NCBI RefSeq assembly: GCF_003253565.1
Contig: NZ_QKUF01000010.1
Span: 127,236-191,235, forward strand
Length of the DNA stretch: 64,000 nt
DNA from: Thermosporothrix hazakensis
Lineage (GTDB): Bacteria > Chloroflexota > Ktedonobacteria > Ktedonobacterales > Ktedonobacteraceae
Reading direction: 5' to 3'
Both the position numbers and the translations under genes were made by a program. Under the pieces are notes generated by a model. That model did not search any database, was not told the DNA's origin, and was given only the letters and a program-made list of their open reading frames with translations. The stretch's first letter is position 1. Each line of letters starts with the position of its first letter. Of this stretch, positions 52,820-61,386 are shown piece by piece.

Positions 52820-53620
52820 ATGCGTCCATCTAGCAACATCTGGACAGGAAAGGCCAACAGGTATGATCGGGCACGTCCGACACCACCGCCAGCACTGCTT
52901 GATCTCCTGACGCAGCTCATCGCGACCCCGCAGCCCGCCCTGGTGGTGGATCTGGGAAGCGGAACCGGGCTGTCAAGCGCTGTCTGGGCTGATCGAGCAC
53001 AACGCGTGATCGGGATTGAGCCCAATGCCGACATGCGCAAAGTAGCAATGCACAAGCTCAAGCTCCACAATATTCCCGCTACGGCTCATATCGAGTATCG
53101 TGAGGGTGTGGCCCATCAGACCGGCCTACCTGACGCATGTGCGGATATCGTCACTGCCGCTCAGGCGTTCCACTGGATGGAACCAACGTCAACGCTGGCC
53201 GAGGTCGCCCGGATTCTGCGCCCTGGAGGGCTCTTCGCGGTATATGACTATGATTGGCCACCCCTCATCCACTGGGAGCTTGATCGGCTCGGGCAGGAGA
53301 TGAGCGAACATATGGTGAAACTCGTCCAGCAGCGCGGGCTCGTTCAGAACCTGTCTATCTGGCCGAAGACCAAACACCTCGACAACATGCGCGAGTGCGG
53401 CCATTTTCGCTTCACCCGTGAAACCTGGCTGCACCACACCGAGCAAGGAGACGCAACCCGCTTTCTGGAGATGATGCAAACCAGTGCATTTAGCGGCCTC
53501 TCCAACTTCAGCGAACAGGAGATCGGAATTGATCGGCTCAGACAGGCCGCACAACAATACATCGGGCCCGAACCGATCCCCTGGTATATGAGCTACCACG
53601 TCCTGCTCGCCGTCAAATAG
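52820..53620 (+). CDS. Class I SAM-dependent methyltransferase
   Basis: 266 residues with AAGGAGG before the ATG, 21 bases after the Clp-N gene. Motif I is LVVDLGSGTGLSSAVWADRA; then VIGIEPNADMRKVAM, HQTGLPDACADIVTAAQAFHWM and LRPGGLFAVYDYDWPP. This UbiE/COQ5-like pattern acts on small molecules. It probably shares the promoter of the Clp-N gene, but no functional link is known. A weak hairpin follows at 53646-53680. Confidence 0.9.
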   Translation: MRPSSNIWTGKANRYDRARPTPPPALLDLLTQLIATPQPALVVDLGSGTGLSSAVWADRAQRVIGIEPNADMRKVAMHKLKLHNIPATAHIEYREGVAHQTGLPDACADIVTAAQAFHWMEPTSTLAEVARILRPGGLFAVYDYDWPPLIHWELDRLGQEMSEHMVKLVQQRGLVQNLSIWPKTKHLDNMRECGHFRFTRETWLHHTEQGDATRFLEMMQTSAFSGLSNFSEQEIGIDRLRQAAQQYIGPEPIPWYMSYHVLLAVK

Positions 53621-53645
53621 AGGCAGTGGTCTATTGACGAGAGGA

Positions 53646-53680
53646 AGAGGGCCCATCATGCGCCATCTGCAAGGTGGGCT
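53646..53680 (+). terminator. Weak hairpin after methyltransferase gene
   Basis: GCCCATC and GGTGGGC pair with one G-T, followed by TTTC. It is of the same style as the hairpin after the GH3 gene. Confidence 0.4.
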
Positions 53681-53707
53681 TTCATTCCAGATCGTGGCAC
53701 ACTGAGA

Positions 53708-54847
53708 TCATGCATGGCCACCGGCGATTGGCTGGAGCTGTTTGAGGAAGAGGCGACCGGGCGTCAGCGCAAGCACCCGTTCTCGAAACAGGCAGGCAAC
53801 AGGGTGTTCCCATTGCGCCACCGTTCCGATCATATGCGATCGAGCAAGCACCCCGTTGGCATGCTTCAGCCGCTGCTGCTGATAGAGCCGCAATGCCTCG
53901 GGAAGAGCATGAGCCGTACGGAGCGCAGCCGCCAGCGCACAGGCATCTTCAATCGCCTGACAGGCCCCCTGCCCCATGTTCGGCGTCATCGCGTGGGCAG
54001 CATCTCCTAGCAGCGTCACCCGCCCCTGGCTCCAGGAAGCCAGTGGAGCAAGATCATAGATGTCATTGCGCAAGATTGACGCGGCCTCGGTCGCCTTCAG
54101 CAGCTCGCTCACCAGCGGGTGCCATCCCCTGAACAGGGTCAGGAGATACGAACGGCTCTCCACGCTTTCAGCCTCATGCTCCGCCATGTTGCACGAGACA
54201 AACCAGTACACCCGATCTCTCGTCAGCGGCGCGATGCCAAAGCGCAGCCCGCGTCCCCACAGTTCCCCCATCAGTTCGGGCTTCACGCCTGTTGCCACGC
54301 CGCGCCAGGCCGTGTACCCCGCATAGCGCGGCTGACTTCCGGGAAACAACTGCTGCCGCACCTGCGAATGAATGCCATCGGCCCCGATCAAGAGACACCC
54401 GCGCACGCGTTGCCCGTTCGCGAAGATGCCAGTCACCTCATCCTCATCCTGCTCAAAGGCGATCAATCTGGCACCGCATTCAATGGAATCCCTGCCAACA
54501 GCGTCGCGAAGCGCGGCCAGAAGCTCCGCACGATGGACCGCCACAGGTGGCGCTCCCAGGTGGCGCGTCATCTCATCCGGCGAAAGCTGCATCAGTTGCT
54601 TGCCACGAGCGGTATAGAAGCCGATTGGCAGCGCGTCGGGCCTTCCGAGATCCCGCACAATATGCTCAAGGCCAAGCTTCCGCAACGCTCCAAGCGCGTT
54701 CGCCCAGAGCGTCAACCCGGCTCCGACCTCCTTCACCTCCTGAGCCCGCTCAAAGACCCGTACGGAATAGCCCGCCTGCCGCAACGCGAGCGCCGTCGTG
54801 AGGCCGCCAATACCAGCACCAATAATCAAAACGGGAAGATCGCTCAT
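53708..54847 (-). CDS. FAD-dependent aromatic-hydroxylase-type monooxygenase
   Basis: 379 residues. The FAD-binding GAGIGGLTTALALRQAGYSV is at the N-terminus, the DG motif is LLIGADGIHSQVR, and the GD motif is TLLGDAAHAMTPNMGQG. The length and motifs are those of class A flavin monooxygenases such as salicylate or 6-hydroxynicotinate hydroxylases, using NAD(P)H and oxygen. Its ATG overlaps the stop of the TetR gene upstream (ATGA, 54844-54847), so the two are co-translated and the regulator likely senses the substrate. Confidence 0.92.
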   Translation of the reverse strand: MSDLPVLIIGAGIGGLTTALALRQAGYSVRVFERAQEVKEVGAGLTLWANALGALRKLGLEHIVRDLGRPDALPIGFYTARGKQLMQLSPDEMTRHLGAPPVAVHRAELLAALRDAVGRDSIECGARLIAFEQDEDEVTGIFANGQRVRGCLLIGADGIHSQVRQQLFPGSQPRYAGYTAWRGVATGVKPELMGELWGRGLRFGIAPLTRDRVYWFVSCNMAEHEAESVESRSYLLTLFRGWHPLVSELLKATEAASILRNDIYDLAPLASWSQGRVTLLGDAAHAMTPNMGQGACQAIEDACALAAALRTAHALPEALRLYQQQRLKHANGVLARSHMIGTVAQWEHPVACLFRERVLALTPGRLFLKQLQPIAGGHA

Positions 54848-55467
54848 CTTTTTTCTCCTTGTGGTTCCATCCCACGTAGTTGCAAGGCAAACGCCTGCCG
54901 TAACGCCGCTCCCTGCGCCTCCTCAAAGGGAAGCTGACCGCTGAGCCACTGGCACAGGATCGCAAAATAGAGCGCGAAAAAGTTCTTGCTTGCCTGCTCC
55001 ACAGAGACATCTGGCGCAAGCGCTCCTTTATGCTGAAACTGCGTCAGAAGCTCGGCGAGCTGCTGCCCGAAGCGCTCAATCTGCTGTAATGCCTGTTCTC
55101 TATATCGCTGTGCCTGGGCCTGTAACGCGATCACCTGAACATAGACACGCGCGTTCTCCGGGTGCTGCTGATAGAGGCGGAAGAATGATTGAAACAGGCA
55201 GACAAGCGTATCGAGCACACTCCCCTCCGGTGGCAACAAACGAAACGCCTGTTCAATTGTCTCCTCAAGCATCTCATTATAGGCCAGCAGCAATAAATCC
55301 TGCTTGTCCTTCGCATAGAGAAACAGGGTGCCGCTCCCCACCTGTGCCAGTGCTGCCACCTGTCGGGTTGTGGTCGCCTCAAAGCCCTGCTGCATAAACA
55401 GGTGCCAGGCGGCCTGCTGAATACGTCTCAGCTTCTCCTGCTTGTTTCGTTCACGTAGGCCAGACAT
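54844..55467 (-). CDS. TetR-family transcriptional regulator
   Basis: 207 residues, GGAGGG six bases before the ATG. HTH: TTRQVAALAQVGSGTLFLYAKDKQDLL, a slightly unusual variant with FLYAKDK. First gene of the operon with the FAD monooxygenase. A consensus promoter lies upstream, and a TGAAC/GTTCA dyad between promoter and start (55489-55515) is a candidate operator. Confidence 0.92.
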   Translation of the reverse strand: MSGLRERNKQEKLRRIQQAAWHLFMQQGFEATTTRQVAALAQVGSGTLFLYAKDKQDLLLLAYNEMLEETIEQAFRLLPPEGSVLDTLVCLFQSFFRLYQQHPENARVYVQVIALQAQAQRYREQALQQIERFGQQLAELLTQFQHKGALAPDVSVEQASKNFFALYFAILCQWLSGQLPFEEAQGAALRQAFALQLRGMEPQGEKR

Positions 55468-55517
55468 GTGGCCCTCCTCTCAGAAAAGTGAACCTGGTCA
55501 AAATTGAGCACGTTCAT

Positions 55518-55547
55518 ATTATATTCGAGACAAGAGATGCCTGTCAA
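55518..55547 (-). promoter_or_regulatory. Consensus promoter of TetR/monooxygenase operon
   Basis: Minus strand TTGACA (55542-55547) and TATAAT (55518-55523), both perfect, 18 bases apart, about 50 bases before the start codon. Confidence 0.8.
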
Positions 55548-55564
55548 GCAGAAAAAAGGACTGT

Positions 55565-55792
55565 TTGTCTCTCAGCGAGCAGGAAGTGCGCGTCTTGCGC
55601 CTGCTCTCGGTCGGGCGTTCCAATCCCGAGATTGCCCGTGAGCTGTTCATCTCAATCAATACGGTCAAAATTCACATCCAGAGCATCTATCGCAAGCTCA
55701 ATGTGCACAACCGCCACAAGGCCGGTGAGGTGGCTCGTGCGCTGGCCTCCTCTAGTCCTTCGCTCACCCAACACAATCATCCCATCAGGTGA
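55565..55792 (+). CDS. LuxR/GerE-type HTH stub
   Basis: 75 residues from a TTG at 55565 with AAGGA four bases upstream. It is essentially only a LuxR C-terminal HTH: LSEQEVRVLRLLSVGRSNPE, then IARELFISINTVKIHIQSIY and RKLNVHNRHKAGE. It may be a GerE-like single-domain regulator. Equally, it may be the last fragment of a large MalT-type regulator whose N-terminal part has been lost, as the frame remains open upstream of the TTG without an ATG. The next small gene looks like the usual follower of such a regulator. Confidence 0.6.
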   Translation: MSLSEQEVRVLRLLSVGRSNPEIARELFISINTVKIHIQSIYRKLNVHNRHKAGEVARALASSSPSLTQHNHPIR

Positions 55793-55856
55793 GCACAACT
55801 TACCCACTCGCGCCATACACTCTGGATAGCTTGAACGCAGAGAGGAAAACGGAAAG

Positions 55857-56081
55857 ATGCAATATCGTATCCGTGTGCAAGGGCATCTCGATCCAACCTG
55901 GCAAGCATGGTTTGAGCAGCTCACCATTCAGCATGAGCCATCGGGACAGACATTCCTGTACGGAACACTCCCCGATCAGGCCGCGCTCTATCGCATTCTG
56001 CTCAATACTCGCAGGCTTGGTCTGGTGCTGCTCTCGCTGGAAACAGAAGAGCCTCCACAGGCAAAGAAAAGCCCTGAATAA
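55857..56081 (+). CDS. Small conserved protein downstream of LuxR-type gene
   Basis: 74 residues, with GAGAGGAAAACGGAAAG before the ATG. The pattern YRIRVQGHLDPTWQAWFEQL, then GQTFLYGTLPDQAALYRILL and RLGLVLLSLE, looks like a compact alpha/beta fold. From memory, similar small proteins are common in Ktedonobacteria beside large LuxR regulators; function unknown. Confidence 0.7.
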   Translation: MQYRIRVQGHLDPTWQAWFEQLTIQHEPSGQTFLYGTLPDQAALYRILLNTRRLGLVLLSLETEEPPQAKKSPE

Positions 56082-56312
56082 GGAATATCCTCCTGCTACG
56101 GACCTTCTTGTTTTGCGTGCGTTTGGAAGTATGGCGCAATCTCGCTATCAATCTCTGCACCAAAAAAGCCAGTAAAGACGCATTCCCTATTTTTCACATC
56201 GAAAGGAATCCAGATATGCGAACCCTACCGCATCACGTACCCTTGATAGCGGGATGGAAACGCCCGGGCAATGGTTATTTCCGTGCTTCAGCCCGGAACC
56301 TGGAGCAGAACA

Positions 56313-56654
56313 ATGTATACACTTCTACCAAAAGAAAACATTCAGCTAAACGCAACGGCCTATCGCTTTCAGGGACGTGAATACGGGAATATTCCCCTCT
56401 CGTTCTTCTGGGTCCTTACGCCGCCAGGCAAGGGCCCGGATATGCACGTGCATCCATATAAAGAAATCTTTGTCCTGCTTCATGGTCAGGCCACCTTTAC
56501 TATCGGGAACGAGACACTCATCATTCATGCAGGCAACGTCGTGATTGTCCCTGCCAACACGCCACACCAGTTCAAGAACTCAGGAGAAGAGCCACTTCAG
56601 ATGCTCAGCATGCATCCGAGTGAGGCCGTTGTTCAGGAATTCCTCGACCGTTAA
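56313..56654 (+). CDS. Cupin-domain protein
   Basis: 113 residues from the ATG at 56313, with GGAG seven bases upstream; an ATG at 56271 has no such site. Motif 1 is GPDMHVHPYKEIFVLLHGQA and motif 2 is GNVVIVPANTPHQFKNSGE, giving the His/His/Glu/His metal site of a small cupin. Substrate unknown. Ended by a clear terminator. Confidence 0.88.
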   Translation: MYTLLPKENIQLNATAYRFQGREYGNIPLSFFWVLTPPGKGPDMHVHPYKEIFVLLHGQATFTIGNETLIIHAGNVVIVPANTPHQFKNSGEEPLQMLSMHPSEAVVQEFLDR

Positions 56655-56665
56655 CCACACACAGA

Positions 56666-56699
56666 CAGGAAGTGCCAGCGCTGACACTTCCTGTTTTTT
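56666..56699 (+). terminator. Rho-independent terminator
   Basis: Perfect 9-bp stem CAGGAAGTG/CACTTCCTG (56666-56674 with 56685-56693) followed by six T. Confidence 0.92.
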
Positions 56700-56720
56700 G
56701 GCCTCCACATATTTTTCACC

Positions 56721-56750
56721 TTGACCAGAGAGCACCCTGCATGGTACAAT
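56721..56750 (+). promoter_or_regulatory. Promoter of TetR/membrane-protein operon
   Basis: TTGACC (56721-56726) and TACAAT (56745-56750), 18 bases apart, each one base from consensus. Confidence 0.75.
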
Positions 56751-56762
56751 CTGAATGTGATC

Positions 56763-56798
56763 TTGATTAGTTGATCAAAAATTTGAACGGTCAATCAA
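56763..56798. promoter_or_regulatory. TetR operator candidate
   Basis: TTGATT (56763-56768), the palindrome TTGATCAA (56771-56778) and AATCAA (56793-56798) form a nested dyad between the promoter and the TetR start codon. The TTGATCAA-type core is a common TetR target. Confidence 0.6.
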
Positions 56799-56829
56799 AA
56801 GCAAAGAGGACATCGAGAGAGTTCGTACA

Positions 56830-57453
56830 ATGGATGAGAAAAAGCGAGACGACAAACCATCATTTATCACGGAGGCTCGAAGGGCACAGATTATTGATGC
56901 CGCCATCACCACGCTGGATGAGATCGGCTTTGCGAACGCCAGTCTGGCCCAGATCGCCAGAAGATCAGGGATCAGCACTGCGCTCATTTCCTACCACTTC
57001 CATGACAAGCAGGATCTGATGATTCAGACGCTGCAAGCGCTCCTTATCGCAAGTACTACCTATGTACAGGAACGCGTGCGCGCGCAGAAGACACCTCGTG
57101 AGAAGCTTGAAGCCTTTATCACCGCCAGTCTGGCCTATCAGGGAACGCACCCCAGGCATAACGCGGCGCTCGTGGAAATCCTCTTCAATGCACGCACACC
57201 GGACGGCGTCCCCTTCTATAAGCTGGATGATGATGAGGCGGACCCGCTGAACCACGAACTTCAACAGATCTTGCAAGAGGGACAGCAGACAGGAGAGTTT
57301 CGCGCTTTTCATGTCGTCGTTATGGCAAGCGCCATTCGTGGAGCCATCAGCGAATATATGCTCACGCCGAACCTCCTGCGCGCTGTTGACCTGGAAACCT
57401 ATACAACCGAATTAGTCACCATCTTTCATCACATGATTCTTTCGGCACCCTGA
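56830..57453 (+). CDS. TetR-family transcriptional regulator
   Basis: 207 residues. HTH: ASLAQIARRSGISTALISYHFHDKQDLMIQT. The start ATG is placed after GAGAGAGTTCGTACA, a weak site, but the HTH spacing fits. It heads an operon with the membrane protein at 57480, 26 bases downstream, which it probably represses together with itself through the dyads at 56763-56798. Confidence 0.92.
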   Translation: MDEKKRDDKPSFITEARRAQIIDAAITTLDEIGFANASLAQIARRSGISTALISYHFHDKQDLMIQTLQALLIASTTYVQERVRAQKTPREKLEAFITASLAYQGTHPRHNAALVEILFNARTPDGVPFYKLDDDEADPLNHELQQILQEGQQTGEFRAFHVVVMASAIRGAISEYMLTPNLLRAVDLETYTTELVTIFHHMILSAP

Positions 57454-57479
57454 GAACCACCAATGCGAAAGGGATACCT

Positions 57480-58091
57480 ATGCATCCATTCAACGACACG
57501 CTTGAACAGGATCAGCTTCCGTCCGAGGAGCGCATTCATTACGCAAAGAAGGTTTTTTTTGAAGAGCAGACGGTTCTCTACGCACTTCTGCTTGTCGGGT
57601 TGATAGCTCTTCTCGTCTGGCATACGCTGAATCCGCAGCTCACATTCGTCAACTCTCTGCTCCTCCATCTCTTGCCGAGCATGGTCAGCGACATGCTCAG
57701 ACAGCATCTGTCAGGGCCGCTGCAATTGAACAATCCCGGCCTCTGGCGCATCATTGATTACCTTGTCGCGGCAGTGCTTGGAGTCCTCTTCCTGCTGGCC
57801 TGCCTGGAGAGCATCCACAACTCTCTTAACCCACACGCTCAGTTTCTCATCTTACGCCCGGATGGCTTCACGCTCAAGATGGACGAGAAAAAGCCAAAGG
57901 TCATCGAGTATCAGGCCCTGTCTGATCTCTTCGTCGATACCAGCAAAAAGGATGAGCTAAAGGTAGTTGTGGTCCACAAAAAGACGAATGAGGAGCAAGA
58001 AATCACGCTGGATGGGCGCTTTGGAAAACCCCAGCGGTTGTCTCGCGCTATCCTGAACGACTTTCAAGCCTATCAACAAACGCAGAAATAA
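57480..58091 (+). CDS. Hypothetical membrane protein in TetR operon
   Basis: 203 residues. Two or three membrane helices (VLYALLLVGLIALLVWHTL, IIDYLVAAVLGVLFLLACLE) are followed by a soluble C-terminal domain of about 90 residues that resembles a PH-like bacterial domain (FLILRPDGFTLKMDEKKPKV, ELKVVVVHKKTNEEQEITLD). Function unknown. Same gene order, TetR then membrane protein, as at 20858-19648. Ended by a bidirectional terminator. Confidence 0.78.
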   Translation: MHPFNDTLEQDQLPSEERIHYAKKVFFEEQTVLYALLLVGLIALLVWHTLNPQLTFVNSLLLHLLPSMVSDMLRQHLSGPLQLNNPGLWRIIDYLVAAVLGVLFLLACLESIHNSLNPHAQFLILRPDGFTLKMDEKKPKVIEYQALSDLFVDTSKKDELKVVVVHKKTNEEQEITLDGRFGKPQRLSRAILNDFQAYQQTQK

Positions 58092-58094
58092 CAG

Positions 58095-58126
58095 AAAGGG
58101 ACCACTCGCCATTGGTGGTCCCTTTT
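58095..58126. terminator. Bidirectional terminator
   Basis: Perfect 11-bp stem AAAGGGACCAC/GTGGTCCCTTT with a 9-base loop and T-runs on both sides; shared by the plus-strand membrane gene and the minus-strand sugar operon. Confidence 0.88.
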
Positions 58127-58143
58127 CTCCGTTATGATTACTG

Positions 58144-59028
58144 CTACGCCTTGAGTCCCGTCATCGCGATACCCTGAATCACGTAGCGCTGAGCCAGCAG
58201 GTAAACGATCAGCACAGGCACGATTGCGATCACCGAGCCCGCCATAACCAGCGTCCACTCGGTCGCATACTGGCCGCGAAACTGGTTCAACAGCAGCGGC
58301 ACCGTGAAGTTCTCGGAGCTATTGAGCATAATCAAGGGCCTGAAGAAGTCGTTCCACTGACTCAGGAACGCGAAGATTCCGAGCGCGGAGAGCGGCGCCT
58401 TCAGCAACGGGAAGATCACCCGCCAGAAAATAGCCCAGCGGCTCGCTCCATCGATGATCGCGGCCTCTTCCAGCTCGGTCGGCAGTCCCATGATAAACTG
58501 ACGCATCAGGAAGACGCCAAACGCGCTGAAGAGCGACGGCGGCAGAATCAGCGAAAGCAGATTGTCCAGCAGATTCAGCTCTTTCATGGTGAGAAAGATC
58601 GGGATGATCGTCAACTGGAACGGGATCATCAGCGTCGCCAGAAACAGGAAAAAGATGATATCCCGTCCCGGGAAGCGCAGCCGGGCGAAGGCATAGCCCG
58701 CCAGCGAACACGTGATAAGCTGACAGAGCGTGACCGTCACCGCGACAAGCGTGCTATTCCAGTACGCGAGATGGAAGGGAAGCGCCTGCAATGATTGCGG
58801 ATAGTTCTCCCACATAATCGGGTTGGGAATCCATGTCGGCGGGATACTGAATGCCTGCTCGGTCGACTCAAACGACGAGACCAGCATCCACAGGAACGGC
58901 GCGACCATAACGACCGAAAAGACGATCAGTATCACATGCAGTAGGATGGTCAGCAATAGCCCGGAGCGCCGTTGTTTTGGTCTGGTCCGCACGCTCGCAG
59001 CGCCCTCATGGTGTAGTGCCTTTTGCAT
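58144..59028 (-). CDS. Sugar ABC transporter permease, MalG type
   Basis: 294 residues, AAAGGGAG before the ATG. Six membrane helices and the EAA loop ELEEAAIIDGASRWAIFWRV. It is the last gene of a three-gene importer (binding protein, MalF-type, MalG-type). As in the operon at 37.8-43.4 kb, no ATPase gene is present. Confidence 0.94.
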   Translation of the reverse strand: MQKALHHEGAASVRTRPKQRRSGLLLTILLHVILIVFSVVMVAPFLWMLVSSFESTEQAFSIPPTWIPNPIMWENYPQSLQALPFHLAYWNSTLVAVTVTLCQLITCSLAGYAFARLRFPGRDIIFFLFLATLMIPFQLTIIPIFLTMKELNLLDNLLSLILPPSLFSAFGVFLMRQFIMGLPTELEEAAIIDGASRWAIFWRVIFPLLKAPLSALGIFAFLSQWNDFFRPLIMLNSSENFTVPLLLNQFRGQYATEWTLVMAGSVIAIVPVLIVYLLAQRYVIQGIAMTGLKA

Positions 59029-59044
59029 CTCCCTTTTCTCCTCC

Positions 59045-59977
59045 TTACATTTCGTAATGCACCCAGCGGCGCTGAAGCCGGAACTGGATCAGGGTCAGAA
59101 CCATCAGAATCAGAAACAGAATCACAGCAACCGCGCTTGCGCTCCCATACTGGGAGGACTTAAAGCCCAGGTTATAGATGTGATAGACCATCGTGTAGCT
59201 ATCTTTCCCGGGGCCGCCATCGGTGAGAATAAAGGTAAGATCAAAGACCTGAAACGAGTTGATGACAGAGATGACCGTTGTAAAGAAGATCGTCGGCGTC
59301 AGCAGGGGCAGCGTCACCCGCCAGAAGGTTTGAAAACGGTTCGCGCCATCGATACGCGCCGCCTCAAAGTAGGTCTGCGGAATGCCCTGCAAGCCCGCCA
59401 GGAACAGCACAATGTTGAAGCCCAATCCCTGCCAGATACCCACCATCGCAAGTGAGGGAATGACATATCTGGAATCGGTCAGCCAGCCAATCCCATCAAT
59501 ATGAAACCAGCCCTTCAACAGATTGTTAATCAGGCCAAGATCACTGTTGAGCAGCCATGACCAGATCACACCCACCGCGACCGAGCCCGTAACATAGGGC
59601 ATAAAGTAGAGCAGACGATAAAACGACTTGCCCCGCACATTGTTCAGCGCCAGCGAGAGCATCAACGCAATAAACAGGCCAATAGGCACCGTCAGAACTG
59701 TATAGTAGACCGTGCGCGCCAGCGCAATCCGTAGATCCTCACCGGTAAATTGATCGATGAAATTCTGAAAGCCAACGAAGTGAATGTCTCCGAGCCCGTC
59801 CCATTGGGTCAGGCTCAGAACAAATACCGAGATCAACGGAAAGATCGAGAAAACCAGCATGCCGAGCAACTGCGGCAGGATAAAGGTATAGCCCCAGAAG
59901 ACTTCTTTCTTCTCCTTCTGACTCCATCCACGCCGCTGCTTTTCTGCAACCGCCTTTCCATGCAATTGTACATCCAT
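59045..59977 (-). CDS. Sugar ABC transporter permease, MalF type
   Basis: 310 residues from the ATG at 59977, which follows AAAGGTG by nine bases; a TTG at 60001 is an alternative. Six membrane helices; EAA loop YFEAARIDGANRFQTFWRVT. Spaced 16 bases from the second permease and 50 from the binding-protein gene. Confidence 0.93.
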   Translation of the reverse strand: MDVQLHGKAVAEKQRRGWSQKEKKEVFWGYTFILPQLLGMLVFSIFPLISVFVLSLTQWDGLGDIHFVGFQNFIDQFTGEDLRIALARTVYYTVLTVPIGLFIALMLSLALNNVRGKSFYRLLYFMPYVTGSVAVGVIWSWLLNSDLGLINNLLKGWFHIDGIGWLTDSRYVIPSLAMVGIWQGLGFNIVLFLAGLQGIPQTYFEAARIDGANRFQTFWRVTLPLLTPTIFFTTVISVINSFQVFDLTFILTDGGPGKDSYTMVYHIYNLGFKSSQYGSASAVAVILFLILMVLTLIQFRLQRRWVHYEM

Positions 59978-60027
59978 CCGGGTAGCACCTTTCCTCTTCA
60001 AAAACGTGCATCTTCTTCAGAAACACG

Positions 60028-61386
60028 CTATTTGATTCTTTCCATCGCCTGCTTGATGCGCGGGTTTGCTTTGGAGGCGAAATCGGCCAATGTGGTCTTG
60101 ATGTCCTTACCCTGAAGCCAGACAGGATCAAGGGCGGTCTTAATATCGTCTGTGAGTCCGGGAGTATTGGCCTCAGCCGGGAAGAGTGCATAGCCTGCGG
60201 CGCGGGCGTCGAGGAGGTAGTGCGCATGCTCGGGGTCGTTGCCTTCGGTCACCAGCGGATCCAGCTCTTTTGAGCTAAGCGAGGGGACGGCATTTCCATT
60301 ACCCTGCAAGCGGAAGTGCTGTCCATCTTTTGACACAAAATTGGTCAGGAAGTCGAACGCCTTATCAAGCAGCTTCGTCTTCTTATTGATGACCATGTAT
60401 GCCAGCGCAACCGGTGCGGGTGCGATCTTGCCAGTCGGCGACGGATACGGCACACAGTCATAGCGCAGGCCCTTCGAGAGCTTAAAGGTTGGCAGATTCC
60501 AGCGTCCTACCGCGATAAAGCCGGTCTGACCACTGATGAATGCAAGATCGGAGCCCTGCCCCTTCGGAAGACTGCCCGCATAGACAACCACCTTCTCGCG
60601 GACCCGCTGCGTCAGCCAGTTCAGCGCATCCATTGCTTTCAGATCATCCTGGACGATGAGATCACCATAGCCATCTTTATCGTAGACTTTGCCGCCATTG
60701 ACTGTACACCAGGCCCAGTAGGCCGTGGATGACGATTCCATCACATAGCCGTACTTCTTCTTCGCCTTGATCCGCTGTATCATGTCATCAAAGGCCTCAC
60801 GCGTCCATTTCCCTTGCTCGAACAGGTCGGCGGGCATCGTGGTGATTCCGGCATCTTCCAGCACCTTCTTGTTATACCAGAGCACCAGCGGGTTACAGTC
60901 AACGGGCACACCGTAGATCTTGCCGCTTAGTGTCTTTGCCGCGCCCCACAGGCCTGCCTGGAAATCAGCTTCCTTCGACTTACTCTTGTCGCTGTTGAGC
61001 AGGTCGGTCAGCTCAACAATGGACTGGTTGGCCACCAGCTTTCCGATGTCTCCATCACCGACATAAAAGACATCCGGCCCCGCGTTCCCGTTCAGTTCGG
61101 TCTGAATCTTGGTGAAATAGTTGTTGTTCGCAGAGGGGATAAAGTTGTAGGTCACATTCGCATTGTGGGTCTTGTTGTAGTTCGCGGTGAAATCTTTGAA
61201 ACGCTGGATCTCGCCTGTATTAGCCCAGTTTGTCCAGCGAATATCTCCGCCTCCGTTTCCGCCGCCGCCGCCACAGGCTGCCAGCAAGGTTTCAAGGCCT
61301 GCAACGGAGATACCGAGCGCCGCTGCTCGCTGCATAAAGGCCCGACGATTCACTGCGTTCAGTGGTGTGCGTTGAGACATATTCAT
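60028..61386 (-). CDS. Sugar ABC transporter substrate-binding lipoprotein
   Basis: 452 residues from the ATG at 61386, with GGGAGGAG six bases upstream. The signal has a twin-arginine start (NRRAFMQRAAALGISVAG) and a lipobox ending in Cys38 (LLAAC), followed by a Gly linker. The mature part is family-1 solute-binding (GPDVFYVGDGDIGKLVAN, YGVPVDCNPLVLWYNKKVLE). It feeds the two permeases downstream. The ROK repressor is divergent, so the cargo is likely the sugar that regulator senses. Confidence 0.93.
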   Translation of the reverse strand: MNMSQRTPLNAVNRRAFMQRAAALGISVAGLETLLAACGGGGGNGGGDIRWTNWANTGEIQRFKDFTANYNKTHNANVTYNFIPSANNNYFTKIQTELNGNAGPDVFYVGDGDIGKLVANQSIVELTDLLNSDKSKSKEADFQAGLWGAAKTLSGKIYGVPVDCNPLVLWYNKKVLEDAGITTMPADLFEQGKWTREAFDDMIQRIKAKKKYGYVMESSSTAYWAWCTVNGGKVYDKDGYGDLIVQDDLKAMDALNWLTQRVREKVVVYAGSLPKGQGSDLAFISGQTGFIAVGRWNLPTFKLSKGLRYDCVPYPSPTGKIAPAPVALAYMVINKKTKLLDKAFDFLTNFVSKDGQHFRLQGNGNAVPSLSSKELDPLVTEGNDPEHAHYLLDARAAGYALFPAEANTPGLTDDIKTALDPVWLQGKDIKTTLADFASKANPRIKQAMERIK

